Assembly: GCF_000283155.1 (NCBI RefSeq) | Contig: NW_004454179.1 | Span: 7,962,718-8,026,717 of the forward strand | Length of the DNA: 64,000 bases | Direction of reading: 5' to 3' | Origin: Ceratotherium simum simum | Lineage: Eukaryota; Chordata; Mammalia; Perissodactyla; Rhinocerotidae | Shown: piece by piece, positions 54,871 to 64,000 of the stretch | Position numbering within the stretch: the stretch's first letter is position 1 | Layout: each line of letters begins with the position of its first letter | Notes under the pieces: generated by a model | Database searches by the model: none | Told to the model about the DNA's origin: nothing | What the model saw: the letters and a program-made list of their open reading frames with translations, nothing else | Translations under genes and position numbers: made by a program

Positions 54871-56454
54871 ACCCATCTCTACCCACACCGCTCACTTAAT
54901 ATATTTAATTTCTATTTCTATCGCTTTTCTTCCTTGGCCGATTTTTTTTTGTCAGTCAGTGGTCTTCCATATAGAACAGTCCCAACTGTGGCTGAAATCA
55001 ATTGCCTGGCATAGTCAGACTTGGTTATAAACCAACATGTAAAGGAAAACAGAATAAGTGGCAAAGCAAATAACACCTCTTCCCCAGGCGACACGCCCAC
55101 CATGCTGTTTTCCAGGACCATTTCAGTTTGGCTAAATGAGTGGTGGCAACTGGCTGCCCACATGGCCCTCTCTTCTGCTGTTCTGCAGAGTTATTGGGGG
55201 AAGCTTTGTGTGCTCTGTGGGTAAAATAGTGCTGGGCATGGAGTAAAGGCTCAGAATTTCAGATTTGCTGAAGAAACATGAGTAGATGGGAAAACGGATG
55301 ATTGGAGCTTCCTGGAACTGTCTGGGTGAGGGCAGGACAAGGCCCTCCAGTGATCTGCTTTGATACTGGGTGTCTGGCCATGGCAGGGCTTTATGCTAGA
55401 GCATAGAGGGGGGATGGAGCATGAGCCCTTTTCTTCTTGCTGAGTCTCTTCCTCCTAGAAACCTAGCTGTTGGCCTTCCCAGCAGCTGCTGAGGTTTACA
55501 AAGTCCTATCATGAGTGAGGAAATGTCCTCTTACCCCAGAAATTCTATTCTCAAGAGCAAACACAGAACAAGGGAAAAGAAAGCTGTCTGTTGCTTGTGC
55601 AGTAAGTGCCTATAATCTGCTCAGGGAGGAAAACCGGGGCCTTATCCCTCTGAGCAGGAGATTAAAGGCCTGAACTTGTGATTGCTGCTCTGCTGGGGAC
55701 CTCTGCCGTGCACCGACAGGGAGCCCCGAGAGTGCAGAGAGCACAGCTGCCACTGGAGAAAGTCAGCATGGGGGACCGCCGGTGGCGGGCTGTTGAAAAC
55801 AAATGGGGCAAAGAAACGGTTCTAATGCTATCGATTGGAGCTGAGGTTTGCAGAACAGCCAGGAATGACTGACTTGCCTTCAAAACCAGTAGGGAAACTG
55901 AAGTCAGCGAGCCTAGGACAGATCTTGCTGAACCCTGCAAAAATTTGTCATGTCCCCAGCCTCGAGAATACTCACACATCAACTCACCCACAACCACATC
56001 ACCGAAACCTGGGCCTGGGGGATGGGATACTCCCAGCTGCCCCTTCTCCTTCTTCTTGACTCTTATCCTTGGATGGCCTCCAGCGTTAATGTTTTCCTCA
56101 GCCTCCCACTGGGCTGGCTGCTGCCACCACCACAACCACCACATCTGGCCTCTGACCCCCCCTTGCCACTGTCATCAAGTCTTCCGCTGTGTGTATCGGT
56201 ACGTGGATGAGCACTTTCCCTCCTCAGGTTAGCAGAGACAACACTGGAGCTTTTGTTGTTGCTGTCATTTACTTGAAAGGAGCTCCGCTAGTAGATTACC
56301 AAAACAAATCAGGAGGAGAGAGTACAAAGGCCTAGAAATGGATGAGTTTGCAGAGCGGGACCGTTCAGCCCAAGATAACTCAAGATTAGCTCAGTGAGCA
56401 CAGCCTACTGGAAATCCAGGTTCCCCTTCCTCCGCCCCACCTCTCCCCTTTCCT

Positions 56455-56512
56455 CCCCAAAGCCAAAATAGTGCCTGACACTTAATAAATATTTGTTGAC
56501 TGAATACAAGAA
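56455..56512 (+). mobile_element. L2 LINE terminal fragment, sense
   Basis: 'tagtgcctgacacttaataaatatttgttgactgaat' is the L2 3' terminus. Confidence 0.7.
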
Positions 56513-56639
56513 TGGCTGTTGTTCAGAGTAACCTTTGGGCTCAGTATCTCCAGCAGCTGTGTGGATATCGGGGAAAGGGCTGCCATCTTTAGAGCGTGAG
56601 GGCTTCACATCCCTTTCCAGGAGCTGGAAAGGTAGGTGC

Positions 56640-56830
56640 TACGGTGCCGGAATTAATAGCATGGGCTTTAGCAGTGGACAGGCTTGGGTACTGGTCCCAG
56701 CTCCATCACTGATCTTGAGCAAGGCACTTAACCTCTCTGCGCTGTAGCTCCCTCACGGGTGAGATGAGGACAAAACTACTGCTGTCAGGATGGTTTTAAG
56801 GTTGAGAGGGTTCTGATTACTCCAACTAAG
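56640..56830 (+). mobile_element. MIR SINE, sense
   Basis: 'agcatgggctttagcagtggacaggcttggg', 'gatcttgagcaaggcacttaacctctctgcgctgtagctccctcac'. Confidence 0.88.
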
Positions 56831-57084
56831 TGTTGAAGACTTTTCTTACCTAAAAGTCATCACTCACTAATGGTTTATCAACAAACTTTCTTCCATTGAG
56901 GGAGAACTTCAGTCCAGCCCACTTCCCCAGGTCCTTTGGGGATGTTTCCCATGCTCCCTCCCTCTGTCACCACTGCCCCTCCAAATAGAGGTAAGGTTTC
57001 CAATTTCCTAGGTCTCTGTCATAACTAATGACTACCCTCTCTGATGGGGCAGTTCCTTTGTGTGCACTATTACATGACAAATAA

Positions 57085-57190
57085 TTAGAGCTCTGTGATG
57101 ACAGGGACTGCATATCTGGTTCCTTGCTATACCCCCAGGGTCTGGCATTGTGTAAATACTCAGAAAGTATTTGTTAAATCATCTCAGCCA
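57085..57190 (+). mobile_element. L2 LINE 3' end, sense
   Basis: 'gctctgtgatgacagggactgcatatctgg' and 'gtctggcattgtgtaaatactcagaaagtatttgttaa'. Confidence 0.8.
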
Positions 57191-57330
57191 ACTGGAAGGT
57201 GGGTATTATCATCCCTGTCTTACAAATATGGAGACTGAGGCTTGCTCATGATCACAGAGCAAATAAGTGGTAGGGCCAAGACTTAAACCCAGATCCATCT
57301 GATCTCCAAACCTAAGAATTTTCAGTGCCG
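57191..57330 (-). mobile_element. MIR SINE, antisense
   Basis: 'ggtgggtattatcatccctgtcttacaaatatggagactgaggcttgctcatgatcacagagc'. Confidence 0.85.
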
Positions 57331-58397
57331 TGGCGCTGCCTGAGGAAGGGGGTTCTTCTACATAATCCCCAGAGGAAGAGCCCAGGTTGCAGGCATGGAC
57401 TCGTGATGGTCTCAGGACTCATTCAGCCCCCTAATTACAGAAAGTGTCAGGGAACTCCAGTTCAGTGTAGGGGACAGCATGGCCTCACAAATGTCGTGCA
57501 TTTAGCCCATTGACTTTTATTGACAGAACATTATTTTCCAGGTTGAGTGAATCATCCTTGGCTGGCAGGTAGAACTCTCTTCATTTTTTTTCACTGCTTC
57601 TGAATTCTTGACAATGTTGAGTCATTCCTTGCAGGACATTGCCAATGTTGTGGCAGTTGGGACAATTGATGTAGGCCAAATGGCTTAGTTAGCTAACCTA
57701 TAGGTTTTCTTTCAACATGGCACAGAATTTAATCCCATTCTAAGCAGTTGAGAAAGAGTGGTGGCAGCCCTTTAATCCCCGCAGAATGTTTTCAAAGTCT
57801 CAAGGGTGGGTGGAGGTAGTTGGAAGATGGAGGAGGTATATTTGTATATTTGCAAATGATGAAGTCTTTTAACGATTCAAGCTGGGCTGTTTGCTCTTGA
57901 AATAAGACTCAGGCACGCACACAAATACACAAACACCCTGTGATGAAAAACTTGAGTCTTTATTGTACAAACAGCTGTGTTTGCCTTTAAATGATGCAAT
58001 TAAAATAGTGTTACACGTTAGTAGAGTGTGGCGTAGTCTAGGGACAGTCCTTTGAGAAACAAAGGAAGTGCTGCTGATGGGGTATAGTGCTTGAGAGGCA
58101 CCTTAAAGGCTGTTCTCTCTCGAAGTCCCTCCACCTCTGTTCTGCTTTGGGGGTTGTATTTTTCACCATTACTCACTGGTAGAGGGTGTGGCGTTGGGCC
58201 TTTCATTAAAGAGCAAGAATATAAATAGGTGACAAGAAAGTGGTGACATATTAACACACTGGTGCACAATAATATTTCAGTCATTTTACGTGTCAAGCTA
58301 GCCAGCTGATGGCCTGGAAAAGCTGGGAGATTGCGGGTGAGAAGGTATGGTTTGGTTGTGGAGTGCATACTCGTTATTTTCGCCTGTCCAACGTGTT

Positions 58398-58587
58398 TTT
58401 TTTGGTGAGGAAGACTGGCCCTAACCTAACATCTGTTGCCAACCTTCCTCTATTTTGTATGTGGGACACTGCCACAGCATGGCTTAATGAGTTGTGCATA
58501 CGTCTGCGCCGGGATCCGAACCCATGAACCCTGGGCCGCTGAAGCAGAGCGTGCAAACTCAACCACTACACCACCAGGCTGGTCCCC
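58398..58587 (-). mobile_element. ERE tRNA-derived SINE, antisense
   Basis: T-run, 'ggtgaggaagactggccctaacctaacatctgttgcc', 'tatgtgggacactgccacagcatgg' and 'gggatccgaacccatgaaccctgggccgctgaagcagagcg' end at 'caccaggctggtccccc'. Of the same subtype as 14985. A ccaac-containing near-duplication flanks it. Confidence 0.93.
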
Positions 58588-59064
58588 CAACATCTTTTTT
58601 CTAGACATAGGTTCCTGATTTTCCTTGGGGCATCATCCCTTCTCTAATCTGTGTCCATGGAATTTCGGTGGGCAAGTGACCTAGGCTTAGCCAATCAGAT
58701 CATTGCATTCTTCTCGCCACTGTAATTGGTTCAAGAATAGGCATGTGATTTGAATCAAGCCAACAGGAGGCCTACTCTAGACTTTTGTGCTGAAGCTATT
58801 GGGACAGAGTTATATTCTTAGAAGTTGCTAAGCTAGTAGAGTGTCAGGCTGGAGCATGTGGGTCGGGGGTGGAGGACATAATGTAGAGACAACCTATCCG
58901 AGAATAAAGGCAGAGGAAAGCAGAGCGGAGAGAGGAGACAGACGTGTTCCTCAGGGCATTATTAGAGGATCACATCATGCCTGAAGCTAGTTACCCTTCA
59001 ATTTTTAAGTGATATGATACAATGCACTAATAAATTCATCCCTCCCCACTACCCCCCCTTTTCT

Positions 59065-59195
59065 GCCTAAGCTTGTCACCTAGAACTCTTACTCCTCTTT
59101 CTCTCCCACCAGACTGTAAGTTTCCTGAGAACAGAGATTTTTGTCTTATTCATTTTTGTACCCTCAGTATTTAGCATAGTAGGACTTTAGTACTG
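59065..59195 (+). mobile_element. L2 LINE 3' end, sense
   Basis: 'ccagactgtaagtttcctgagaacagagatttttgtcttattcatttttgtaccctcagtatttagcatag'. Confidence 0.88.
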
Positions 59196-59491
59196 AACTG
59201 AACAGCCAAAGAGAAAAGGTGCCAAGAGGATGCACTTTAAGCAAGGTGGTGCTGAACAAGAAGATGGTCTATCCTGCAGAGGTAGGCTGAAGAGATGTAT
59301 CTCCTTTCTGGGTCATTTGCAAAGGGCTTGGGGGAAAATATAAGACTGGAGTATGAAGAAGAGAGTGGAGGGTGATCTGGGGAAAGAGCCTCAATGATCA
59401 TCAGCAAGAAGTGAGTGGGTGCTTCTTGTTACCATCCAGAGATGAGATGCGGAGCCAAATGGGAGTTGGAAAGTCAAGAAATGCAAGAATG

Positions 59492-59687
59492 GGGGCCGGC
59501 CCCATGGCTTAGTGGTTAAGTGCGCACGCTCCGCCACTGGCGACCGGGGTTCGGATCCCGGGCGCGCACTGACGCACCGCTTCTCCGGCCATGCTGAGGC
59601 CGCGTCCCACATATAGCAACTAGAAGGATGTGCAGCTGTGACATACAACTATCTACTGGGGCTTTGGGGGAAAAAAAAAATTTAAAA
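59492..59687 (+). mobile_element. ERE tRNA-derived SINE, sense, young
   Basis: Starts ggggccggccccatggctta, has tRNA-type A box (tggcttagtgg) and B box (ggttcggatcc) promoter elements, and ends in an A-rich tail (59671-59687). Flanked by a perfect 16-bp target-site duplication, aagaaatgcaagaatg (59476..59491 and 59688..59703). It is the only one of the six EREs in plus orientation. Confidence 0.97.
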
Positions 59688-60594
59688 AAGAAATGCAAGA
59701 ATGCACACCCAGAGGTGAAAACTGGCAAATGGGAGGTGACCGGATGGATTTTGGAGACAGGAGTCGATACCTGTGGTTTGGCATTTGATAGAGAAGTCAG
59801 CTCCATTCAAAGGGGGCAAGATGGGAAGAGTGGAGATGAGAATATTGGTTGCCTTCCTGGGAGGCTGGACCCAGAAGGAGAAACAGAGGCAACATTCCCC
59901 ATTTTTCACCATTCTTCTGGAACTTTTAAATTTGGCGACAGACGTTGTTGGTGTCCCTCTTCCAATTCTGCCTTTTACAGAGGTGAATTAATTTGAGTGG
60001 GAGAGGCAAGTTATGGGCTTTAGAAGCATTTCAGCATATCTTGTATTATCTCATAATTAAACAAGGCCCCTGAGAGCAGCCCCTGCTCGGGTGCCCCTCT
60101 TCCAAAGTAAACTCACTGGTTGAGCCATTCTCATCCACCAACCAGAGGAGACTACACTACATTTCAAACGAGCTTAGGACACCTGGTATCCAAATACTGC
60201 TGAGCCAGGAGCCACTTACTCTTCCATCATCAGACTCCTTGAATCTGTTCTCAAATCTCTGTCTCTGGATGCAATTCTCCTAAACAGAGGCAGGGGAAGG
60301 GGTCTTCATGGCTGAGGTAAGGTGAACACTGAATAAGCCTGAGGCTCCAGTGTTGCTGGGGGTGAGGGTGCAGGGACGAGCAATCAATGGTTGTCCTGTT
60401 TAGAACTCCTAACCACATTCCACAGGAAATTGTGTTCAGTCTCCTTCCTTCTCCACCCCATGACTCCTCCAAATCCTTACTCTGGCACCAATCAGAAGCT
60501 GCGTGGCATCACAGTCTTCTTTTCCTACCTTTAGTTCTTGGAGTTCCTGGCTAGTTGGTCCCCCTCTCCGTGGTGCCACTGTGGGAAAGCGCTA

Positions 60595-60755
60595 TGTGGC
60601 AGATTCAGAGGGTGTCACTGATGAGCCCGGAGACCTGATTCTGGGTCCAGCTCTTCTAGATCTTCATTCCTTGGCCTTGGAAGAGTCTTCCCTCTCTGAG
60701 CTTCAGTGGCTTGTTGATTTTGTAATCTGGAAACTGACAAAGTGAGACCATTCTC
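60595..60755 (+). mobile_element. MIR-family SINE, sense (diverged)
   Basis: 'ggagacctgattctgggtccagctcttc', 'ccttggccttggaagagtcttccctctctgagcttcagtgg' and 'gtaatctggaaactg'. Confidence 0.68.
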
Positions 60756-61839
60756 TCACCCTCTCTCTCTCTCTCATCCTTGTCTCTATCTCTTGGCTGA
60801 GACGGCTGAGCACTTGACCTCCATGTCTGGGTCTTTCCACGTGAGATGCTTATAGTCTCTTTTGGCTGACCCCTGCTCTTTATACATTCCCTCTCAGCCA
60901 CACCTTCCAGCACATGCCTGGACTTTTTTAGTTGGGGAATCTAAAATTGACAACAACTTTATAGGAGACTGAAATATTGGGCCATGAGAGACCAACATGG
61001 GTTTCAATAAATGAAACTTCAGCATTTAAAAGATTCAAGTCCGATTCCCTCAGGAAAGTCCTGAAAATAAAGATTATCCACTTAAACACCCAAAGATAGC
61101 ATTTACGAAAAAGGCACTTTGCGAGGAAATCGATCTTAATGTTGCCTTTCACGATTCCAAACCCCTCATGCTCTATTAAGAAGTGGCCCTTTAACCTTTC
61201 CTTGGGTCTCTATTCACAAGCACCCTCCCCAGGTGGACCTGCTTCTGCTTGGGGCTTTTCTTTTTTTTCTGTAATGACAGTTATGGGAAAACTGGAGGAT
61301 TAGCTGTGGTACAGCCACTCTGTGCTGAGCACTAATATCAGGAAGGATCCTGGTCATTTGGTTCCCATCTGTGAGCAATTACACACAGAAGGATAGGTAG
61401 TGAGAGGAATGCATAACCTCCAGCTCAAATCTCTAACTTTGGTATTTTCTCTCAAAACTCTTATGCAAAGGATGGTCTTTTAGAATCCTTCGCCTAGCAC
61501 TCGTGCATGTGTTTGCGAGTTTCCCAGGAAACAGGAAGCAAAACCTCCTCACTGTCATTGGATTAATTTTTTTTTGGTAGCTTAGAAGTTGGGAAAATAT
61601 CAAGTTATCAAGTGAACAATGATATTCTTTTTTTATCTTAGATTAGCTTTTTTTTTCGTTATAGCCATATTTATATCCATTTGAAAATCAGTAAGACATA
61701 TGTGTGAGAGGCATATAATTTATTCATTCTATAGGTTTTCCTTAGTTGTCATGCAGACTTGAGGTTCCCATATAATAATTCTGGGGCTTCACTAGGGTCT
61801 ACTGCCCACAGATTGGAAATGCTGTTCAAGAACCAAAAA

Positions 61840-62095
61840 AAGTATTGATAGCATATATTGAATGTTTCGTACATGTCCGTCACTATGCTAAGTGTTAAGT
61901 GCTTTACATACCTTCTATTTGATTCTCACGACAACCTTATAAAATATATGGTTATATTGTCTCCATTTTATAAATGAGGAAACATAGGCTTAGAGAGGTA
62001 AAATAATGCACTCAATCCCACACAGATAGTAAGCGGCAGAATCAGGATTTAGACCCACATATTTCTGATTTCAAATCCATGTTCTTGATCACAGA
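61840..62095 (-). mobile_element. MIR SINE, antisense, near full length
   Basis: 'catatattgaatgtttcgtacatgtccgtcactatgctaag', 'gattctcacgacaaccttataaaatatatgg' and 'ccattttataaatgaggaaacataggcttagagagg'. Confidence 0.93.
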
Positions 62096-62524
62096 CTAGA
62101 CTTTAGAATTTAGAATATACAGCAGATACTGCTGTATATCCTTTATAACTGATTACTTTAAATTTAGCTCTTTGTATCTTTGGTAGATCCTGGCACATAG
62201 AAAAGGCTCAACAAATGCTTTTTAATTAATTGATTAGTGGTTGAGGGTTTTTTAAAAATTTAATTCCTACGATTTTACTGCTTGTTTCCAAATTGTGGTA
62301 TTTTAACTTTCTTGAGTATAGGCCATTGAAGATCTTGGATGGTCTTGGTTGACAAGTATCATTTTAAGTTTTGAATTTCAAATCAGGAATTAATAGATAG
62401 ATGTCAGAAAAGGAACTGAACTTGGAGTCCTGACTCTTGATCTAATTAGGGAGCTTGATGGAGATTATTTTCTTTGTAAACCATGAGCCATCCATCCTAT
62501 TTCCTAGGGCTTTCAGCTAAGTTT

Positions 62525-62700
62525 CTTGATCATCATCACCACCACCATCATCATTACCCTAATCGTTATCATTACTATATATTTACGGAACTTCTTATTC
62601 TTACAAGGAACTTTTCTAGGTTCTGAGGATAGATGTATAAGGGTATGATATAGGTCCTGTTCTTGAGGAGCTTCGAATCCAGTGGGGAAACCAGAGAAAG
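62525..62700 (-). mobile_element. (ATC)n run next to an L2 3' end, antisense
   Basis: 62527-62580 is an impure (ATC/ACC)n run. From about 62565, 'gaacttttctaggttctgaggatagatg' and 'cctgttcttgaggagcttcgaatccagtgggg' are reversed L2. Confidence 0.75.
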
Positions 62701-62889
62701 CTTCAATATGGAGGTGCATTTATCCTGGACGTTTAGGGGAGAGTTGTTTGGAGGAGGAGAGGAGCAGAGTTAGGACTTGTAATAGTCTAGATAGAGGTGA
62801 CAATATAAGCAAAAGCAGAGAGATGTGAAAGTGCATATTTAAAGAAATCCATGTTTAAAGAAATGTAAGCAGTAGAATGGAAGGTGTTT

Positions 62890-63275
62890 AAAAGTTGTAA
62901 CCTATCTGAAATATATTTATGCAGTGTGAGGTAGGGATCTGACTTTATTTTTCTCCACATGATGGTTAATTGTCCCAATACTATTTAATGAATTGTCAAT
63001 CCATTCCCATTAATTAAAATCACATCTTTTTCTTATACCAAATTCCCTTAAACACTTGGGTCTGTTCTGGATTCTGTTCTGTTTCATTGTCTTCTTTCTC
63101 TCTACCTGAGCGAGTACCACATTATTTAATTTTGGATAGGTTTGTAATATCTCTTGACATCTGGTAGGACAAGTGGGAACACTCTCTTTGTTCTTTTTCA
63201 AAACAGTTATGGCTATTTTGCATGTTGACTCCTCTGTATGAATTCTAGAAGGTGCTAATCGAATTCCCTGAAAAA
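62890..63275 (-). mobile_element. L1 ORF2 region fragment, antisense
   Basis: 'tgactttatttttctccacatgatggttaattgtcccaatactatttaatgaattgtc', 'ctgttctgtttcattg', 'gcgagtaccacattatttaattttgg' and 'aaaacagttatggctattttgcatg' follow the reversed L1 ORF2/3' sequence. Frames are broken. Confidence 0.78.
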
Positions 63276-63982
63276 TCAGAGGGGGCATAAAGGGAATGCC
63301 ATGAGGCATAGAAGGAGTGTAATGGGCCATGAGGCCGGTAAGGTAGTTTGAAGGTCAAATAATGGAGGATTAGATTGTCAAGACAAGACATGCAGAGCCC
63401 ACAGCACTTCTGGGCATTTCTAAAGAAGCTGAAATAACTTCTGGCATCCCGGCTCCTCCCTTAAGAACCTTGCCTGCAATGCCTTGTATGTAGACTCCTA
63501 CAGACTGACCAGAACATCCATGTCCCCAGAGCCCTGTAGGCTGAAGAGAGAGCTCAGCCTGTGTTGGAAGACCGAAGAAGGACTTGTCCATCTCGTCTAT
63601 TCAGAACTCAGAAGTGACCTGAATCTGAAACCCCAAGGTGGCTTCTTCCTCTCTGCCTTGGTCTTTTCACTGCCTCTGCCCCTTTTCACATGCAGCCCTC
63701 CCTGGCTGCCATCTGTCACAGTTACAGATGATTGGACAAGGATAAGAAGAGAGAGTCAGCCTCCCCTTGTGTCTTCCCCTGAGGACTAATGTCAGCTCTG
63801 GATCAGAAATCACGGGAAGCAACCCTGGCCCTTGGGTGAGGCGAGGGAGCACGGAGGCCCTTCGGACAAGCCTCTGAGGACAGGTTGCCCTCTCATCCAT
63901 CCCATTCCATTAGCTATAAGACAGAGACATGTGTGCAGTGAAGTGCCTCTCTTCTGCTTGCCTCTCCAGTTTCTCTTCTTTG

Positions 63983-64000
63983 GTTTTTTTTTTTTTTTTT
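63983..64000. repeat. Poly-T at window edge
   Basis: A T-run begins after ctttgg and continues to the end. Given the antisense EREs elsewhere it may be the tail of another reversed SINE, but the body is outside the window. Confidence 0.5.

Larger units (their letters stand above)
25700..64000. other. Intergenic region upstream of CRTAC1
   Basis: No recognisable coding gene. The next gene upstream of CRTAC1 in human is R3HCC1L, but none of its protein is found here. Repeats are listed separately. Stretches longer than 300 bp where I recognise nothing by eye: 28531-30802 (A/G-rich at 30540-30700), 32846-33624, 36310-37284, 37840-39214, 39326-40399, 44215-45324, 46376-46997, 47711-48544, 49911-50699, 51311-52267, 52791-53719, 54871-56454, 57331-58397, 59704-60594, 60756-61839 and 63276-63982. 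At 58660-58960 there is an interspersed-repeat-like stretch (agccaatcagatca...) I could not classify. Confidence 0.7.

Noticed and set aside
55662..56144. 160-codon minus-strand frame
   Set aside because: Trp/Gln-rich start comes from a CAACCACCAC-type run. No family resemblance.
59492..59560. A functional tRNA gene at the head of the ERE
   Set aside because: The tRNA-like head is followed directly by SINE body, an A-tail and a target-site duplication, and no complete cloverleaf is evident. It is a SINE promoter, not a tRNA gene.
1..64000. CRISPR array, operon, phage or plasmid features
   Set aside because: No regular direct repeats with spacers, no ribosome-binding-site-led gene strings and no prokaryotic signature. 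The DNA is clearly mammalian.

Overview
The window is vertebrate nuclear DNA, and mammalian. It is dominated by introns, intergenic sequence and interspersed repeats (MIR, L2, L1, L3/CR1, MER5, MER20, MER33, MLT1). Six tRNA-derived SINEs have the 'ggccggcccc...cttagtggttaag' head and '...caactatctactggggctttgggg' tail typical of the ERE family of odd-toed ungulates, so the source is a perissodactyl. The youngest copies differ from the horse ERE1 form as I remember it, and I lean to a rhinoceros or tapir. That last step is inference from memory.

Only one gene is recognised: the 5' end of CRTAC1 (cartilage acidic protein 1), on the minus strand. Coding exon 1 (24523..24546) encodes only the first eight residues. 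Intron 1 is 17.6 kb and carries its own load of repeats. Exon 2 (6719..6918) encodes the rest of the signal peptide and the start of the extracellular FG-GAP/VCBS-like calcium-binding region. Intron 2 runs from 6718 off the left edge, and later exons lie outside the window. The promoter sits in a CpG island (about 23.9-25.7 kb) with a TATA box and two CCAAT boxes upstream of the ATG.

From 25.7 kb to the right edge I see no recognisable protein-coding gene. This is intergenic sequence upstream of CRTAC1, with MLT1 LTRs, L1, L2, L3, MIR and ERE insertions, microsatellites and one 585-base assembly gap. The best candidate for extra transcription is a 164-bp segment at 27203..27366 (+), bounded by near-consensus splice sites and open in one frame.

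The most informative structural observations are nested insertions: an L1 inside a MER5-type element, an ERE inside MER33, and a 5'-inverted (twin-primed) L1 inside a MIR with a recognisable target-site duplication. Others are two very fresh-looking EREs with perfect target-site duplications, a CAA/CAG triplet tract, a strong short hairpin and a relic of CR1/L3 reverse transcriptase. I found no CRISPR array, operon, phage, toxin or other undescribed system. Nearly all long open frames are chance frames in GC-rich or repeat DNA.
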